DNA of 64,000 nucleotides from Novosphingobium percolationis (GTDB lineage Bacteria > Pseudomonadota > Alphaproteobacteria > Sphingomonadales > Sphingomonadaceae), in assembly GCF_020179425.1 (NCBI RefSeq), contig NZ_JAILYM010000002.1:372001-436000 (forward strand), given 5' to 3'. Below are positions 18,998 to 27,664 of the stretch, piece by piece. The notes under the pieces were generated by a model. That model saw nothing but the letters and a program-made list of their open reading frames with translations. It had not been told where the DNA came from and ran no database searches. Each line of letters starts with the position of its first letter. Within the stretch, counting starts at the first letter, position 1. The position numbers were made by a program, and so were the translations under genes.

Positions 18998-19036
18998 TTG
19001 GAGGCGCTCCTTCCCTGGTGGGAGGAGCGCCTCCAA
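18998..19036 (+). terminator. Long hairpin after the OmpA-like gene
   Basis: TTGGAGGCGCTCCTTCCC and GGGAGGAGCGCCTCCAA pair over 17 bp with one bulged T and a 4-nt TGGT loop, starting 3 nt after the stop codon. No U-tract follows, so it may end or stabilise the mRNA rather than act as a classic intrinsic terminator. Confidence 0.55.
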
Positions 19037-19144
19037 ACTGCTGCCCTGGCGAAGGGCGGCCTTTGGTGCGGGCGGGGCAAGACCGTAAGCCGTTGCTTGA
19101 TAGTCTGCACGCCATGCGTATCCGCATCTGCCCGCTTGTTTCAG

Positions 19145-19882
19145 TTATCTACCCGTCAGGACGTCAAAAAAAGGCCTGTCGGGTTTTGCCTTACAGCCAT
19201 CTACTACATCTGAATATGTGGGTGTTTTGGGGAACTCGCGGTTCTGACCGATCGCGCTCAGGCCTCCGGCGGAGCGGATTGAACCTATTACCATCGCTCC
19301 CTTCGCGAGTAGCCAGCCGCGATATTGTTCAACGCTCTCCTCAGGGAAGTGTTCGGCACGCCATTTGACGTCTGTCAAAAAATCCCGGCACGACTTTTTG
19401 AAATATTTCTGATCGATCATGCTGTCCTTCCAGAAATACATCGGCAGCGCAGCGCGAACGTCGACGGGCTTCCCAAATTGATCTGCGGCGGGCGAGAACT
19501 TGCTCCCATTAACAAGGCCCATGGCAATCGCATCCAGCTCAGGTGATCTGGACGACCCCTTGATGGCCACATCCCGGATGGTACCATCATTTCCGATAAT
19601 TAAGTCGAAAACGACTTCACCTTGAATGCCCTTCTGATAAAGATTTGATAGATCAGGCTCTTTGGGCGCTGTGATAAGCTTGGGAAGTGTGCCGCCCATC
19701 GCTTTGATTTGGCACCCGGTGTAGATCAATTCACCATTCTGCCCCGTTTCTGGCGTAGCCGGTTCACAAGGCTTTGCTGCGACGAGCCTGGCTGGAGCAA
19801 CTGCTGGCGCTGTCGGTGCTGGTTGTGCGACCGCCGGGGAAATTGCCAGCGCAGTCACGATGAACGGAATATATGCCTTCAT
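19145..19882 (-). CDS. Exported TonB C-terminal-domain protein, low GC
   Basis: A 245-residue protein with a cleavable signal peptide (MKAYIPFIVTALAISPAVAQ), an Ala/Pro-rich stretch and a TonB-type C-terminal domain at about residues 75-160 (GIQGEVVFDLIIGNDGTIRDV and a proline-phenylalanine strand KFSPA). An 80-residue tail of unknown nature follows. The usual TonB architecture, with an uncleaved N-terminal anchor and a long proline-rich spanner, is missing, so it is probably not a classical energy transducer. I chose the ATG at 19882 because it starts the signal peptide; the same frame stays open far upstream across glnA without homology. Base composition is visibly lower in G+C than in neighbouring genes, which suggests transfer. 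Confidence 0.75.
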   Translation of the reverse strand: MKAYIPFIVTALAISPAVAQPAPTAPAVAPARLVAAKPCEPATPETGQNGELIYTGCQIKAMGGTLPKLITAPKEPDLSNLYQKGIQGEVVFDLIIGNDGTIRDVAIKGSSRSPELDAIAMGLVNGSKFSPAADQFGKPVDVRAALPMYFWKDSMIDQKYFKKSCRDFLTDVKWRAEHFPEESVEQYRGWLLAKGAMVIGSIRSAGGLSAIGQNREFPKTPTYSDVVDGCKAKPDRPFFDVLTGR

Positions 19883-19995
19883 TTCCCCAATGCCCCTTCG
19901 ACTTGTCGCGCTGAGAACGTCAGATTGATTATCCCTAACTGACTTCGACATGCCGGGAGATGGCAATGTCCGCAACGTCGTCACTATTGCCGCCG

Positions 19996-20018
19996 TCATC
20001 CCGCCTGTGCGGGAATGA
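19996..20018. repeat. Short TCATCCCGC-type palindromic repeat
   Basis: TCATCCCGC-ctgt-GCGGGAATGA forms a hairpin like the abundant GTCATTCCCGC repeats of proteobacterial intergenic regions. It lies between the TonB-domain gene and glnA in a 223-nt stretch in which I see no gene. Confidence 0.45.
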
Positions 20019-20105
20019 TAAGCAGGTGTAGACGGAAAGTGCCTTCCGAACGCGCACGGCGATGCCGCGATCGACTGGGCCTTCACCCCAAGCCAGCCCC
20101 CAACC

Positions 20106-20137
20106 AAAAAGGGCGCCCGGTTTCCCGGACGCCCCTT
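20106..20137 (-). terminator. Rho-independent terminator of glnA
   Basis: On the minus strand GGGCGTCCGG-gaaa-CCGGGCGCCC (one G-T wobble) is followed by TTTTT, about 25 nt after the glnA stop codon. Confidence 0.85.
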
Positions 20138-20160
20138 TGTGTCTCGTGTGATCCGAAGGA

Positions 20161-21570
20161 TCAGGCCGAGTAGTACATGTCGAATTCGACCGCCGACGGC
20201 GTGGTTTCCCAGCGCAGCACTTCGGGCCACTTCAGTTCGATGTACGAATCGATCTGGTCCTTGGTGAACACGCCACCTTCGAGCAGGAACTCGTAGTCGG
20301 CTTCGAGCGATTCCAGCGCTTCGCGGAGCGAACCGCACACGGTCGGCACGGCGGCGAGTTCGGCCGGCGGCAGGTCGTAGAGGTTCTTGTCCATGGCTTC
20401 GCCGGGGTGGATCTTGTTCTTGATCCCGTCGAGGCCCGCCATCAGCAGCGAGGCGTAGCACAGGTAGGGGTTGGCCATCGCGTCGGGGAAGCGGAATTCC
20501 ACGCGCTTTGCCTTGGCGCCCGCACCGTAGGGAATGCGGCACGAAGCCGAACGGTTGCGCGCCGAGTAGGCGAGCAGCACGGGGGCTTCATAGCCCGGCA
20601 CCAGACGCTTGTAGCTGTTGGTGGTCGGGTTGGTGAAAGCGTTCAGCGCCTTGGCGTGCTTGATCACGCCGCCGATGAAGTACAGGCACATGTCCGACAG
20701 GCCGGCATAGCCGTTGCCGGCGAAGAGCGGCTTGCCCGAATCCCAGATCGAGATGTGGGTGTGCATGCCCGAGCCGTTGTCGCCCTTGATGGGCTTGGGC
20801 ATGAACGTGGCGGTCTTGCCATAGGCCTGCGCGACCTGCTGCACGACGTACTTGTACACCTGCATGCGGTCGGCGGTCTGCACCAGCGTACCGAAGGTCA
20901 GGCCCAGTTCGTGCTGCGCGGCGGCCACTTCGTGGTGGTGCTTGTCGCAGGGCAGGCCCATTTCGAGCATGGTCGAAACCATCTCGCCGCGGATGTCGAC
21001 GCAGCTGTCGATCGGGGCGACGGGGAAATAGCCGCCCTTGACGCCCGGACGGTGGCCCAGGTTGCCGCCTTCGTATTCCTTGTTGGTGTTGGTCGGCAGC
21101 TCGACGTCGTCGATGCGGAAGCCGTTGCCATCGTAGCCGTCATAGAACTTGACGTCGTCGAACAGGAAGAATTCGGCTTCGGGGCCGACATAGACCGTGT
21201 CGCCGATGCCGCTGGCCTTCACGAACGATTCGGCGCGCTTGGCGGTCGAACGCGGGTCGCGGGCGTAGAGTTCGCCGGTCGAAGGCTCGACGATGTCGCA
21301 GCAGATGATCAGCATCGGGGTGGCCGAGAACGGATCGACGAAGACCGAGTCGAGGTCGGGCTTGAGGATCATGTCCGACTCGTTGATCGCCTTCCAGCCT
21401 TCGATCGACGAACCGTCGAACATCAGGCCGTCTTCCAGCTCGTCTTCACCCAGGATCGAAGCGACCATGGTCAGGTGCTGCCACTTGCCCTTGGGATCGG
21501 TGAAACGCAGGTCGACCCATTCGATTTCCTCGTCCTTGATGCGGGCGAGGATGTCCTTTGCACTTGCCAT
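20161..21570 (-). CDS. glnA: Type I glutamine synthetase
   Basis: A 469-residue GS-I enzyme that makes glutamine from glutamate, ammonia and ATP as a dodecamer in the cytoplasm. The beta-grasp start ([14 protein letters not shown]), the FDGSSIEGW signature, the active-site [10 protein letters not shown], the ATP-binding [16 protein letters not shown] and the NRSASCRIP segment are all present. The adenylylation tyrosine is in [10 protein letters not shown] (Y398), so activity is probably controlled by GlnE. The ATG at 21570 has AAGGA about 8 nt upstream. The gene follows glnB by 148 nt, probably in one transcript. Confidence 0.98.
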   Translation of the reverse strand: MASAKDILARIKDEEIEWVDLRFTDPKGKWQHLTMVASILGEDELEDGLMFDGSSIEGWKAINESDMILKPDLDSVFVDPFSATPMLIICCDIVEPSTGELYARDPRSTAKRAESFVKASGIGDTVYVGPEAEFFLFDDVKFYDGYDGNGFRIDDVELPTNTNKEYEGGNLGHRPGVKGGYFPVAPIDSCVDIRGEMVSTMLEMGLPCDKHHHEVAAAQHELGLTFGTLVQTADRMQVYKYVVQQVAQAYGKTATFMPKPIKGDNGSGMHTHISIWDSGKPLFAGNGYAGLSDMCLYFIGGVIKHAKALNAFTNPTTNSYKRLVPGYEAPVLLAYSARNRSASCRIPYGAGAKAKRVEFRFPDAMANPYLCYASLLMAGLDGIKNKIHPGEAMDKNLYDLPPAELAAVPTVCGSLREALESLEADYEFLLEGGVFTKDQIDSYIELKWPEVLRWETTPSAVEFDMYYSA

Positions 21571-21718
21571 CGCTGGTCCTTCTTTCCTCCCCGTCGCTTC
21601 GGCCAGCTGCCGAAGGGCGGGGTTTTCAGGGGTGGTTTGTTCGTGGAGGCCGCCCGTCCCAAGGCCACCCCCGGTTCATTTCCGTCCGCCCCGTCCGGTC
21701 CCGGCGGGGCGGCGCAAA

Positions 21719-22126
<408 letters not shown>

Positions 22127-22127
22127 C

Positions 22128-22144
22128 TAACAAGAATCGTGCCA
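22128..22144 (-). promoter_or_regulatory. Sigma54 (-24/-12) promoter for glnB-glnA
   Basis: The minus strand reads TGGCACGATTCTTGTTA. This matches the RpoN consensus TGGCACG-N4-TTGC at every key position except T for C at the last base of the -12 element, with the correct 10-nt gap between GG and GT. The expected start of transcription is about 60 nt before glnB. Confidence 0.7.
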
Positions 22145-22270
22145 CGCTCACACGGTTTCCACTAGGCCATCGCTCGCGCTTGCGAAAGCGGGAAAAATGA
22201 CGGTCGCGCAACAATCAGTTTGTTTAATGACCAATCTGAAACATGAAATTACGCAGACGTGATTTTTTCA

Positions 22271-22287
22271 TGCACAAATTTTGCGCA
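22271..22287. promoter_or_regulatory. NtrC-like enhancer palindrome upstream of glnB
   Basis: TGCACAAATTTTGCGCA has the TGCAC-N7-GTGCA architecture of NtrC sites with one mismatch. It is centred roughly 135 nt upstream of the -24 element, a normal enhancer distance. The rest of the 325-nt region between glnB and map holds an unassigned CTGCCT-gattttt-AGGCAG hairpin (22292-22310) and no gene. Confidence 0.55.
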
Positions 22288-22382
22288 CCTTCTGCCTGAT
22301 TTTTAGGCAGGCGGACTTTCGTGCAAACCCGGCCCCGTTTGCCGCGTGCATGCACTTCATCAACAAGCGCCTTGCACAAGCC

Positions 22383-23210
22383 TCAGGCGTAAGGCGGCTT
22401 GTCGAGGCCCCTGGGGCTGGTGGTGAAGATCTCGCAACCCGTCTCGGTGATCCCGATCGAATGCTCGAACTGCGCCGACAGCGAGCGGTCGCGCGTCACC
22501 GCCGTCCAGCCGTCCTCGAGGATCTTCACGCCGGGCTTGCCGAGGTTGATCATCGGCTCGATCGTGAAGAACATCCCCGGCCGCAACTCCGGCCCGGTCC
22601 CGGCGCGCGCGGCATGGACCACTTCGGGGGCATCGTGGAACAGGCGGCCAAGACCATGGCCGCAGAACTCGCGCACCACGCCATAGCGGTTCTTTTCGGC
22701 GTGCGCCTGGATCGCCGCACCGATGTCGCCCAGCCGCGCGCCGGGCTTGGCCTGCTCGATGCCGATCATCAGGCATTCGTAGGTCACGTCGACCAGCCGC
22801 TTGGCCTTCAGCGGCACGTCGCCGACGAGGTACATGCGGCTGGAATCGCCGTGCCAGCCATCCAGCAACGGGGTCACGTCGATGTTGACGATGTCCCCGT
22901 CCTTCAGCGTCTTGTCCGATGGGATGCCGTGGCAGACCACGTGGTTGCTCGAGATGCAGCACGAATGGGCATAGCCGCGATAGCCGAGCGTGGCGGGGAT
23001 CGCGCCCGCGTCGAGCGTCATCTGGCGGACGACGTCGTCAATCATGTCGGTGCGCGCGCCCGGCACCACCAGCGGGGCCAGCGCGTCGAGGATCTCGGCG
23101 GCAAGGCGCCCGGCCTTGCGCATCCCCTCGAAGCCCGCAGGGCCGTGGAGCTTGATGGTCCCGTCGCGGGGCTGGACGTCGGTTTCGTCGGCGGTCACGT
23201 ATTCGGTCAT
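22383..23210 (-). CDS. map: Methionine aminopeptidase, type I
   Basis: A 275-residue metalloprotease that removes the initiator methionine from new proteins. The five metal ligands are visible: two aspartates around DIVNIDVTPLLDGWHGDSS, the histidine in CGHGLGRLFHDAP, and the glutamates in FTIEPMINLG and QFEHSIGITETG. Compared with the 264-residue E. coli enzyme it has a slightly longer N-terminus of about 20 residues before the FEGMRKAG start. Start: ATG at 23210. The gene shares its direction with glnBA but is separated by a regulated promoter region. Confidence 0.97.
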   Translation of the reverse strand: MTEYVTADETDVQPRDGTIKLHGPAGFEGMRKAGRLAAEILDALAPLVVPGARTDMIDDVVRQMTLDAGAIPATLGYRGYAHSCCISSNHVVCHGIPSDKTLKDGDIVNIDVTPLLDGWHGDSSRMYLVGDVPLKAKRLVDVTYECLMIGIEQAKPGARLGDIGAAIQAHAEKNRYGVVREFCGHGLGRLFHDAPEVVHAARAGTGPELRPGMFFTIEPMINLGKPGVKILEDGWTAVTRDRSLSAQFEHSIGITETGCEIFTTSPRGLDKPPYA

Positions 23211-23262
23211 GGCGGCGATGTAGCGATTTCCATCAGGAATTGCGAGCGGCTCGCACCACGTT

Positions 23263-24078
23263 TCAACCGCCGACGAAAGCCGCGCGATATTCGGGCTTCA
23301 CCGCGGCCAGAACGGCGGGCGTCACGGGCAGCGTCACTTCATAGCTGCCCTCGGCATAAGGCCCGGCGTTGTAGGGCGCGATCAGGAAGCCGATGCGGTC
23401 GAACCCCTGCCTGCCCGCCGAGCCAAGGATCACGGTCTGGTCGAGCGGATCGATGCACTGCTCGAAATCGGAGATGCCGTCGCCCTGCCACACTTCGCCG
23501 CGCTTTTTCAGCCGCCCCTTCGCCAGCGCGGCGCAGAAGGGCTTGGTCACCGCCTGCGCCAGCGCGGCCTTGCTGGTGAACAGGGCCAGCGCATCGACCC
23601 GCCTGTTCGCCGCCTTGTCCCACAGCAGCGCGTCGAAGGCGTAATTCGGATGCGCGCCGCCGGTATAGAGGCCGAGCAGCGTGGACAGGCTGAGCCAGCC
23701 GGGCAAGTCGGTCACGACCTTCCATTCGGTCGAATGGAAATAGGGGTTGAAGGGATAGTCGTTGTCCTTCGCGTCCTTTTTCCCGTCGCTCGCGTCCTTC
23801 GCGATGTCGGCCTTCTGCCGCGCCATGTCGGCATCGAACTGTGCCTTCAGCGCCGGGATCGCCGCGGCCTGCGCGGGGTAGGCATAGCTGAACTCGTAGA
23901 GATCGTTCTTCTCGCTGACCTTCACCGCCGCCGCTTTCGGGGCAGCGGGCGCGGGCGGCGCGGGCGTGGCGGCCGCTTCGCTTGCAGCCGTCGGCGTGGC
24001 GCTGCTGGTCGTCGGTGCCTTGCTGCCGCAGGCGGCCAGCGCCAGCAGGAGGGTTGCACAGGCGAAAGTCCTTTGCAC
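23263..24078 (-). CDS. Lipoprotein with DUF4163/DUF3298 (RsiV/PdaC-like) domain
   Basis: A 271-residue predicted lipoprotein. The GTG start at 24078 opens a signal peptide with lipobox LALAACGS (Cys17), followed by an Ala/Pro/Thr-rich linker of about 35 residues. The folded part carries an N-terminal DUF4163-like strand pattern (YEFSYAYPAQ) and a DUF3298-like C-terminus (GGAHPNYAFDALLWD, then LPVTPAVLAAVKPEYRAAF). In other bacteria these domains bind lysozyme (RsiV) or deacetylate peptidoglycan (PdaC), but this protein lacks the catalytic deacetylase domain. Role unknown. It is divergent from the aminopeptidase with only 53 nt between starts. Confidence 0.75.
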   Translation of the reverse strand: MQRTFACATLLLALAACGSKAPTTSSATPTAASEAAATPAPPAPAAPKAAAVKVSEKNDLYEFSYAYPAQAAAIPALKAQFDADMARQKADIAKDASDGKKDAKDNDYPFNPYFHSTEWKVVTDLPGWLSLSTLLGLYTGGAHPNYAFDALLWDKAANRRVDALALFTSKAALAQAVTKPFCAALAKGRLKKRGEVWQGDGISDFEQCIDPLDQTVILGSAGRQGFDRIGFLIAPYNAGPYAEGSYEVTLPVTPAVLAAVKPEYRAAFVGG

Positions 24079-24131
24079 GGTTCGTTTTCCTCTCGCTCTC
24101 GCCGCTTCGCTGCGGCAAGGTCGTCCCCAAC

Positions 24132-25541
24132 ATGACCGACAGAAACGCGCTGATCCAGCCCGATCATGGCCAGAGCGCCATTGCCCTCCACCTTGTCGAC
24201 AAGGCGGGCCTTGCCGATTGGATGAAGACGCTGAACGCGGGCCAGCGTTCCGCGCTCGCCGCGCAGAAATTCGAAGGCGGCGGGTACGAAACCGCGATCG
24301 TCCCAGATGGCGACGGCTGGTTCGCGGTGGCTGGCATCGCCAACACCGCCTCGCTGTCGAGCTGGTGCCTCGCCAAGCTGGCCGAAGTGCTGCCCGGCGG
24401 CACCTACCGCCTGGCGCGCGAAGAGGCGCTGGGAGCCAAGGGGCCGGGCGTGGCGCAGGCGATGCACGGCTGGGTCACGGGCCAGTACCGCTTCGACCGC
24501 TATCGCAAGGATGCCAAGCCCAACGAACCGCGCGTGCTGCTGACGAAGCACGTCAAGGCGATCGGCCCGGCGCTGGCCGAGGCCGGCGCGGTGCTGACCG
24601 TGCGCGATCTCGTCAATACGCCTGCCGAGGACATGGGGCCGGGCGCGCTGGAGGCAGAGGCGCGCGCGCTGGCCAAGGCGCACCATGCGATGATCCACGT
24701 GCATTCGGGCGACGCGCTCGAACACGACTATCCGATGATCCACGCGGTCGGTCGCGCCGCCTCGCGCCATCACGCGCCGCGCCTGATCGAGCTGGAATGG
24801 GGCGATCCGGCGCATCCGCGCGTGGCCGTGGTGGGCAAGGGTGTGTGCTTCGATTCGGGCGGGCTCGACATCAAGCCATCGGCGGGCATGGCGCTGATGA
24901 AGAAGGACATGGGCGGCGCGGCGCACGCACTGGCGCTGGCGGGCCTGATCATGGCGCAGGGGCTGAAGGTGCGGCTGCACCTGCTGGTGCCCGCGGTCGA
25001 AAACGCCATTTCCGGCAATGCCATGCGCCCCGGCGACATCCTGCGTACCCGGCAGGGCCTGAGCGTGGAAGTGACCAACACCGATGCCGAAGGGCGGCTG
25101 GTGCTGGGCGATGCGCTGACCCGCGCGAGCGAGGGCAAGCCCGCTCTCGTGATCGACTTCGCGACCCTGACCGGCGCGGCGCGCGTCGCGCTGGGGCCGG
25201 ATCTGCCCGCGATGTTCGCGAGGACCGACGAAACGGCCGACGCCCTGCTGCGTGCAGGACAAGCGCGCGACGATGCCTGCTGGCGGCTGCCCTTGCACGA
25301 AGGGTACCGCGAATACCTCAAGTCCGACGTGGCCGACCTGCAGAACTCGCCCGCCAACGGCTTTGCCGGGGCGAGCGTGGCGGCGCTGTTCCTCGACAGG
25401 TTCGTGGGCGAGGGGATCGACTGGGCGCACTTCGACACCTTCGCCTGGCGGCCCAACCCCAAGCCCGGACGCCCCAAGGGCGGCGATGCGCTGGGCCTGC
25501 GCGCGGCCTGGGGACTGCTGCTCGAACGGTTCGGCGCTTGA
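24132..25541 (+). CDS. Leucyl aminopeptidase family (M17) peptidase
   Basis: A 469-residue cytosolic zinc aminopeptidase of family M17. The C-terminal catalytic domain shows VGKGVCFDSGGLDIKPSAGM with the metal and catalytic residues, the lysine/aspartate segment MKKDMGGAA, and the diagnostic NTDAEGRLVLGDAL signature. The N-terminal domain is short and divergent, as in the second M17 paralogue of many Alphaproteobacteria rather than in PepA itself. The ATG at 24132 was chosen; a longer frame to 23982 overlaps the divergent lipoprotein gene. The stop overlaps the next start (TTGA), indicating coupling. Confidence 0.92.
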   Translation: MTDRNALIQPDHGQSAIALHLVDKAGLADWMKTLNAGQRSALAAQKFEGGGYETAIVPDGDGWFAVAGIANTASLSSWCLAKLAEVLPGGTYRLAREEALGAKGPGVAQAMHGWVTGQYRFDRYRKDAKPNEPRVLLTKHVKAIGPALAEAGAVLTVRDLVNTPAEDMGPGALEAEARALAKAHHAMIHVHSGDALEHDYPMIHAVGRAASRHHAPRLIELEWGDPAHPRVAVVGKGVCFDSGGLDIKPSAGMALMKKDMGGAAHALALAGLIMAQGLKVRLHLLVPAVENAISGNAMRPGDILRTRQGLSVEVTNTDAEGRLVLGDALTRASEGKPALVIDFATLTGAARVALGPDLPAMFARTDETADALLRAGQARDDACWRLPLHEGYREYLKSDVADLQNSPANGFAGASVAALFLDRFVGEGIDWAHFDTFAWRPNPKPGRPKGGDALGLRAAWGLLLERFGA

Positions 25542-25954
25542 ACGACGGGGCGGAAGCCAGTAAGCGCGCGGCTTTCCTCTTCCGGGAACCTCCTGCATTG
25601 TCCGCAAGCACCGAACTTGACCTGATCGAACAGCCGCACGACGGCGAACTCGCGCTCACCGGCCCTTCGGTCAGGCTCGATCCGCTGCATCGCCCGGTGC
25701 GCGGCGACCTCGCCCACATCGCGCTGGCGGGCAAGGTCTTCGTGCCGCACTATGCCGTGCCGATGCCGCACGCGGTGGCGGGCGACGGTGCGGCGCTGCG
25801 CAAGGCCGGCAATGCCGAGGGCGAGGTGATCGTCGATCTGGCAGGCGGCGAGACGTTCAACGTGCTCGACATGGCGGGCGGCTGGGCGTGGGGCCAGCAG
25901 GGGGAAGACGGTTTCGTCGGCTATGTGCCGCAAAGCGCGCTGGTGCTGGCGTGA
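25538..25954 (+). CDS. SH3-domain protein, apparently a C40-peptidase N-terminal half
   Basis: A 138-residue protein whose sequence resembles the first half of sphingomonad NlpC/P60 (C40) peptidases: a leader, then the LDPLHRPVRGDLAHIALAGKVF element and an SH3-like fold ending in GWAWGQQGEDGFVGYVP. The catalytic NlpC/P60 domain that normally follows is absent, and the stop overlaps argC. The best start is a TTG at 25538, which overlaps the aminopeptidase stop; there is no ATG until well inside the domain. It may be a stable SH3 adaptor or a truncated gene kept because it couples translation through to argC. Confidence 0.65.
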   Translation: MNDGAEASKRAAFLFREPPALSASTELDLIEQPHDGELALTGPSVRLDPLHRPVRGDLAHIALAGKVFVPHYAVPMPHAVAGDGAALRKAGNAEGEVIVDLAGGETFNVLDMAGGWAWGQQGEDGFVGYVPQSALVLA

Positions 25955-26880
25955 CTACCTCGGTCTTCATCGACGGCGCGGTCGGCACCACGGGCCTTGA
26001 AATCGCAGAGCGGCTGGCAGGACGCAGCGAGTTTTCGCTGATCACGCTGGAAGAAGCCCGCCGCAAGGACGAGGCCGCGCGGCGTGAGGCGATCAACGAC
26101 GCCGACGTCGTGATCCTGTGCCTGCCCGACGATGCGGCGAAGGAATCGGTGGCGATGATCGCCAACGACCGCACCCGCGTGATCGACGCTTCTACCGCGC
26201 ACCGCGTGGCCGATGGCTGGACCTATGGCTTTCCCGAGATCGTCGGGCGCGAAACCGTGGCCAATGCCAAGCGCGTGTCGAACCCCGGCTGCTATCCCAC
26301 CGGCTTCATCGGCCTGCTGGCGCCGCTCGTTCACAACGCGTTGCTGCCTGCGGCGTGGCCCTACAGCGTCAACGCCGTGTCGGGCTATTCGGGCGGCGGC
26401 AAGGCGCTGATCGGGCGGTTCGAGCAGGACCGCGACATCGCCTGGCGCGGCTATGGCCTGACCTTCGGGCACAAGCACGTGGCCGAGATGCAGCGCTATT
26501 CGGGCCTGATGATCGCGCCGCTGTTCAGCCCGGCGGTGATCGCCGCGCATCGCGGCATGGTCGTGGAAATCCCGCTGCCGCTGGGCGTGATGCCCGGCAG
26601 CGTGCCGCCCGAGCTGCTGCGCGGCGCGCTGACGCAGTTCTATGAAGGCTCGAAGGTCGTCACCGTGGCGCAGGATCTGCCGGCCGATGGCGAGATGCTG
26701 ATGCGCGGATCGATGGAGCCGTGGGACGGGCTGACGCTGCACGTGATGGGCAGCGCCGATGGCGAACAGGCGCGGCTGGTCGCGGTCCTCGACAACCTGG
26801 GCAAGGGCGCGAGCGGGGCGGCGGTGCAGAGCCTGAACCTGATGGCGGGGCTCGACGAGACGGCGGGGCTGCGGCTTTAA
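25951..26880 (+). CDS. argC: N-acetyl-gamma-glutamyl-phosphate reductase, short type
   Basis: A 309-residue NADPH enzyme that reduces N-acetyl-glutamyl-5-phosphate in arginine synthesis. The Rossmann start FIDGAVGTTGLEIAERL, the catalytic cysteine in NPGCYPTGF and the SGGGKALI segment are those of the type 2 ArgC subfamily, about 310 residues, rather than the 340-residue E. coli type. The GTG at 25951 overlaps the previous stop (GTGA). No other arg gene is nearby. Confidence 0.93.
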   Translation: MTTSVFIDGAVGTTGLEIAERLAGRSEFSLITLEEARRKDEAARREAINDADVVILCLPDDAAKESVAMIANDRTRVIDASTAHRVADGWTYGFPEIVGRETVANAKRVSNPGCYPTGFIGLLAPLVHNALLPAAWPYSVNAVSGYSGGGKALIGRFEQDRDIAWRGYGLTFGHKHVAEMQRYSGLMIAPLFSPAVIAAHRGMVVEIPLPLGVMPGSVPPELLRGALTQFYEGSKVVTVAQDLPADGEMLMRGSMEPWDGLTLHVMGSADGEQARLVAVLDNLGKGASGAAVQSLNLMAGLDETAGLRL

Positions 26881-26974
26881 ACCTTGACGTTCCCCATAAG
26901 CGGATTGTGAGGTTTCTAATTACTTGACCCGATCAGGCACAAATGTAGTCATCTCCTCAGTTAAGGGGGGAGCT

Positions 26975-27577
26975 ATGCGGTTTTTTGTTGCCTGTATTTC
27001 AATGGCGGTATCCGGGGCTGGCGTCTGTTGCGCTCAGGAAACAGCGCCTGCTCATCACACCGTGCAACTGAGCAAGGTCATCCTGAATCCTCAAATCGCA
27101 AAAGAAAACCAGCATGTCAAAGTTGGCACGATCTGCCTCTTGGCCGGATCACCTCTCGATTTCGGCAGCACTGAGCGCACGGCGAGCTACGAGCGATTTG
27201 AGCGGCTGTTTGCAGAAGTGATGAAGGCAAAAGGATTTTCCGTTCAAGAGAAGTCTGCAAATTTGTTCGAGGAAAATAGCAGCGGCGAATCAGCGGATTT
27301 TCTAATGGGCGCAACATTTCAGCCCGCGAGTGTCACGATGTGCGATTCGGTGAATGGTCAGAAGGGGGCAATCTCGATTTCCGTCGAATGGCAGATCTAT
27401 GATCGCACCCAGAAAAAAGTCGTCGAAATCATCAAATCGGCGGGTAAGGGTGAACGAGCGAAATTCGACCAAGACGGCCTCAACGGCATGATTAACGATG
27501 CGTTCAAGGACTCGCTGAACGCGATGGTGGACCAAGGCAAGGTCCAAAAGTATTTAGGCGCACCGACGCCTCACTGA
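26975..27577 (+). CDS. Exported protein of unknown function, low GC
   Basis: A 200-residue protein with a signal peptide (MRFFVACISMAVSGAGVCCAQ) and no family I can name. The mature part alternates predicted strands and helices: HTVQLSKVIL, a central helix ERFERLFAEVMKAKGFSV, the strand pairs SADFLMGATF and AISISVEWQIYDRTQKKVV, and a final helix GMINDAFKDSLNAMV. This resembles periplasmic proteins that assess or assemble envelope components, but that is only a fold impression. The ATG at 26975 has AAGGGGGG upstream. Its G+C content is near 50 percent in several stretches, far below the neighbours, so it was probably acquired. It is alone between argC and a terminator. Confidence 0.65.
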   Translation: MRFFVACISMAVSGAGVCCAQETAPAHHTVQLSKVILNPQIAKENQHVKVGTICLLAGSPLDFGSTERTASYERFERLFAEVMKAKGFSVQEKSANLFEENSSGESADFLMGATFQPASVTMCDSVNGQKGAISISVEWQIYDRTQKKVVEIIKSAGKGERAKFDQDGLNGMINDAFKDSLNAMVDQGKVQKYLGAPTPH

Positions 27578-27603
27578 GTTCTCTTTGCGGCTACGTTGTC
27601 ACT

Positions 27604-27637
27604 AAAAAGGGCCCGCTTCCCTTCGGAAGCGGGCCCT
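27604..27637 (-). terminator. Terminator of the ferredoxin gene, perfect 12-bp stem
   Basis: GGGCCCGCTTCC (27609-27620) pairs perfectly with 27625-27636 around a 4-nt loop. On the minus strand TTTTT follows directly, which makes it a strong intrinsic terminator for the ferredoxin gene. It could also stop plus-strand transcription from the orphan gene, less efficiently. Confidence 0.88.
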
Positions 27638-27664
27638 TCTACGAGCTCGAATTTTTCGGAAGGA

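Noticed and set aside
19883..20542. Upstream extension of the TonB-domain gene into glnA
   Set aside because: The extension is an antiparallel-frame shadow of glnA; the signal peptide starts at 19882.
22292..22310. CTGCCT-gattttt-AGGCAG as terminator of map
   Set aside because: No U-tract on the minus strand after the stem, so I left it unassigned.
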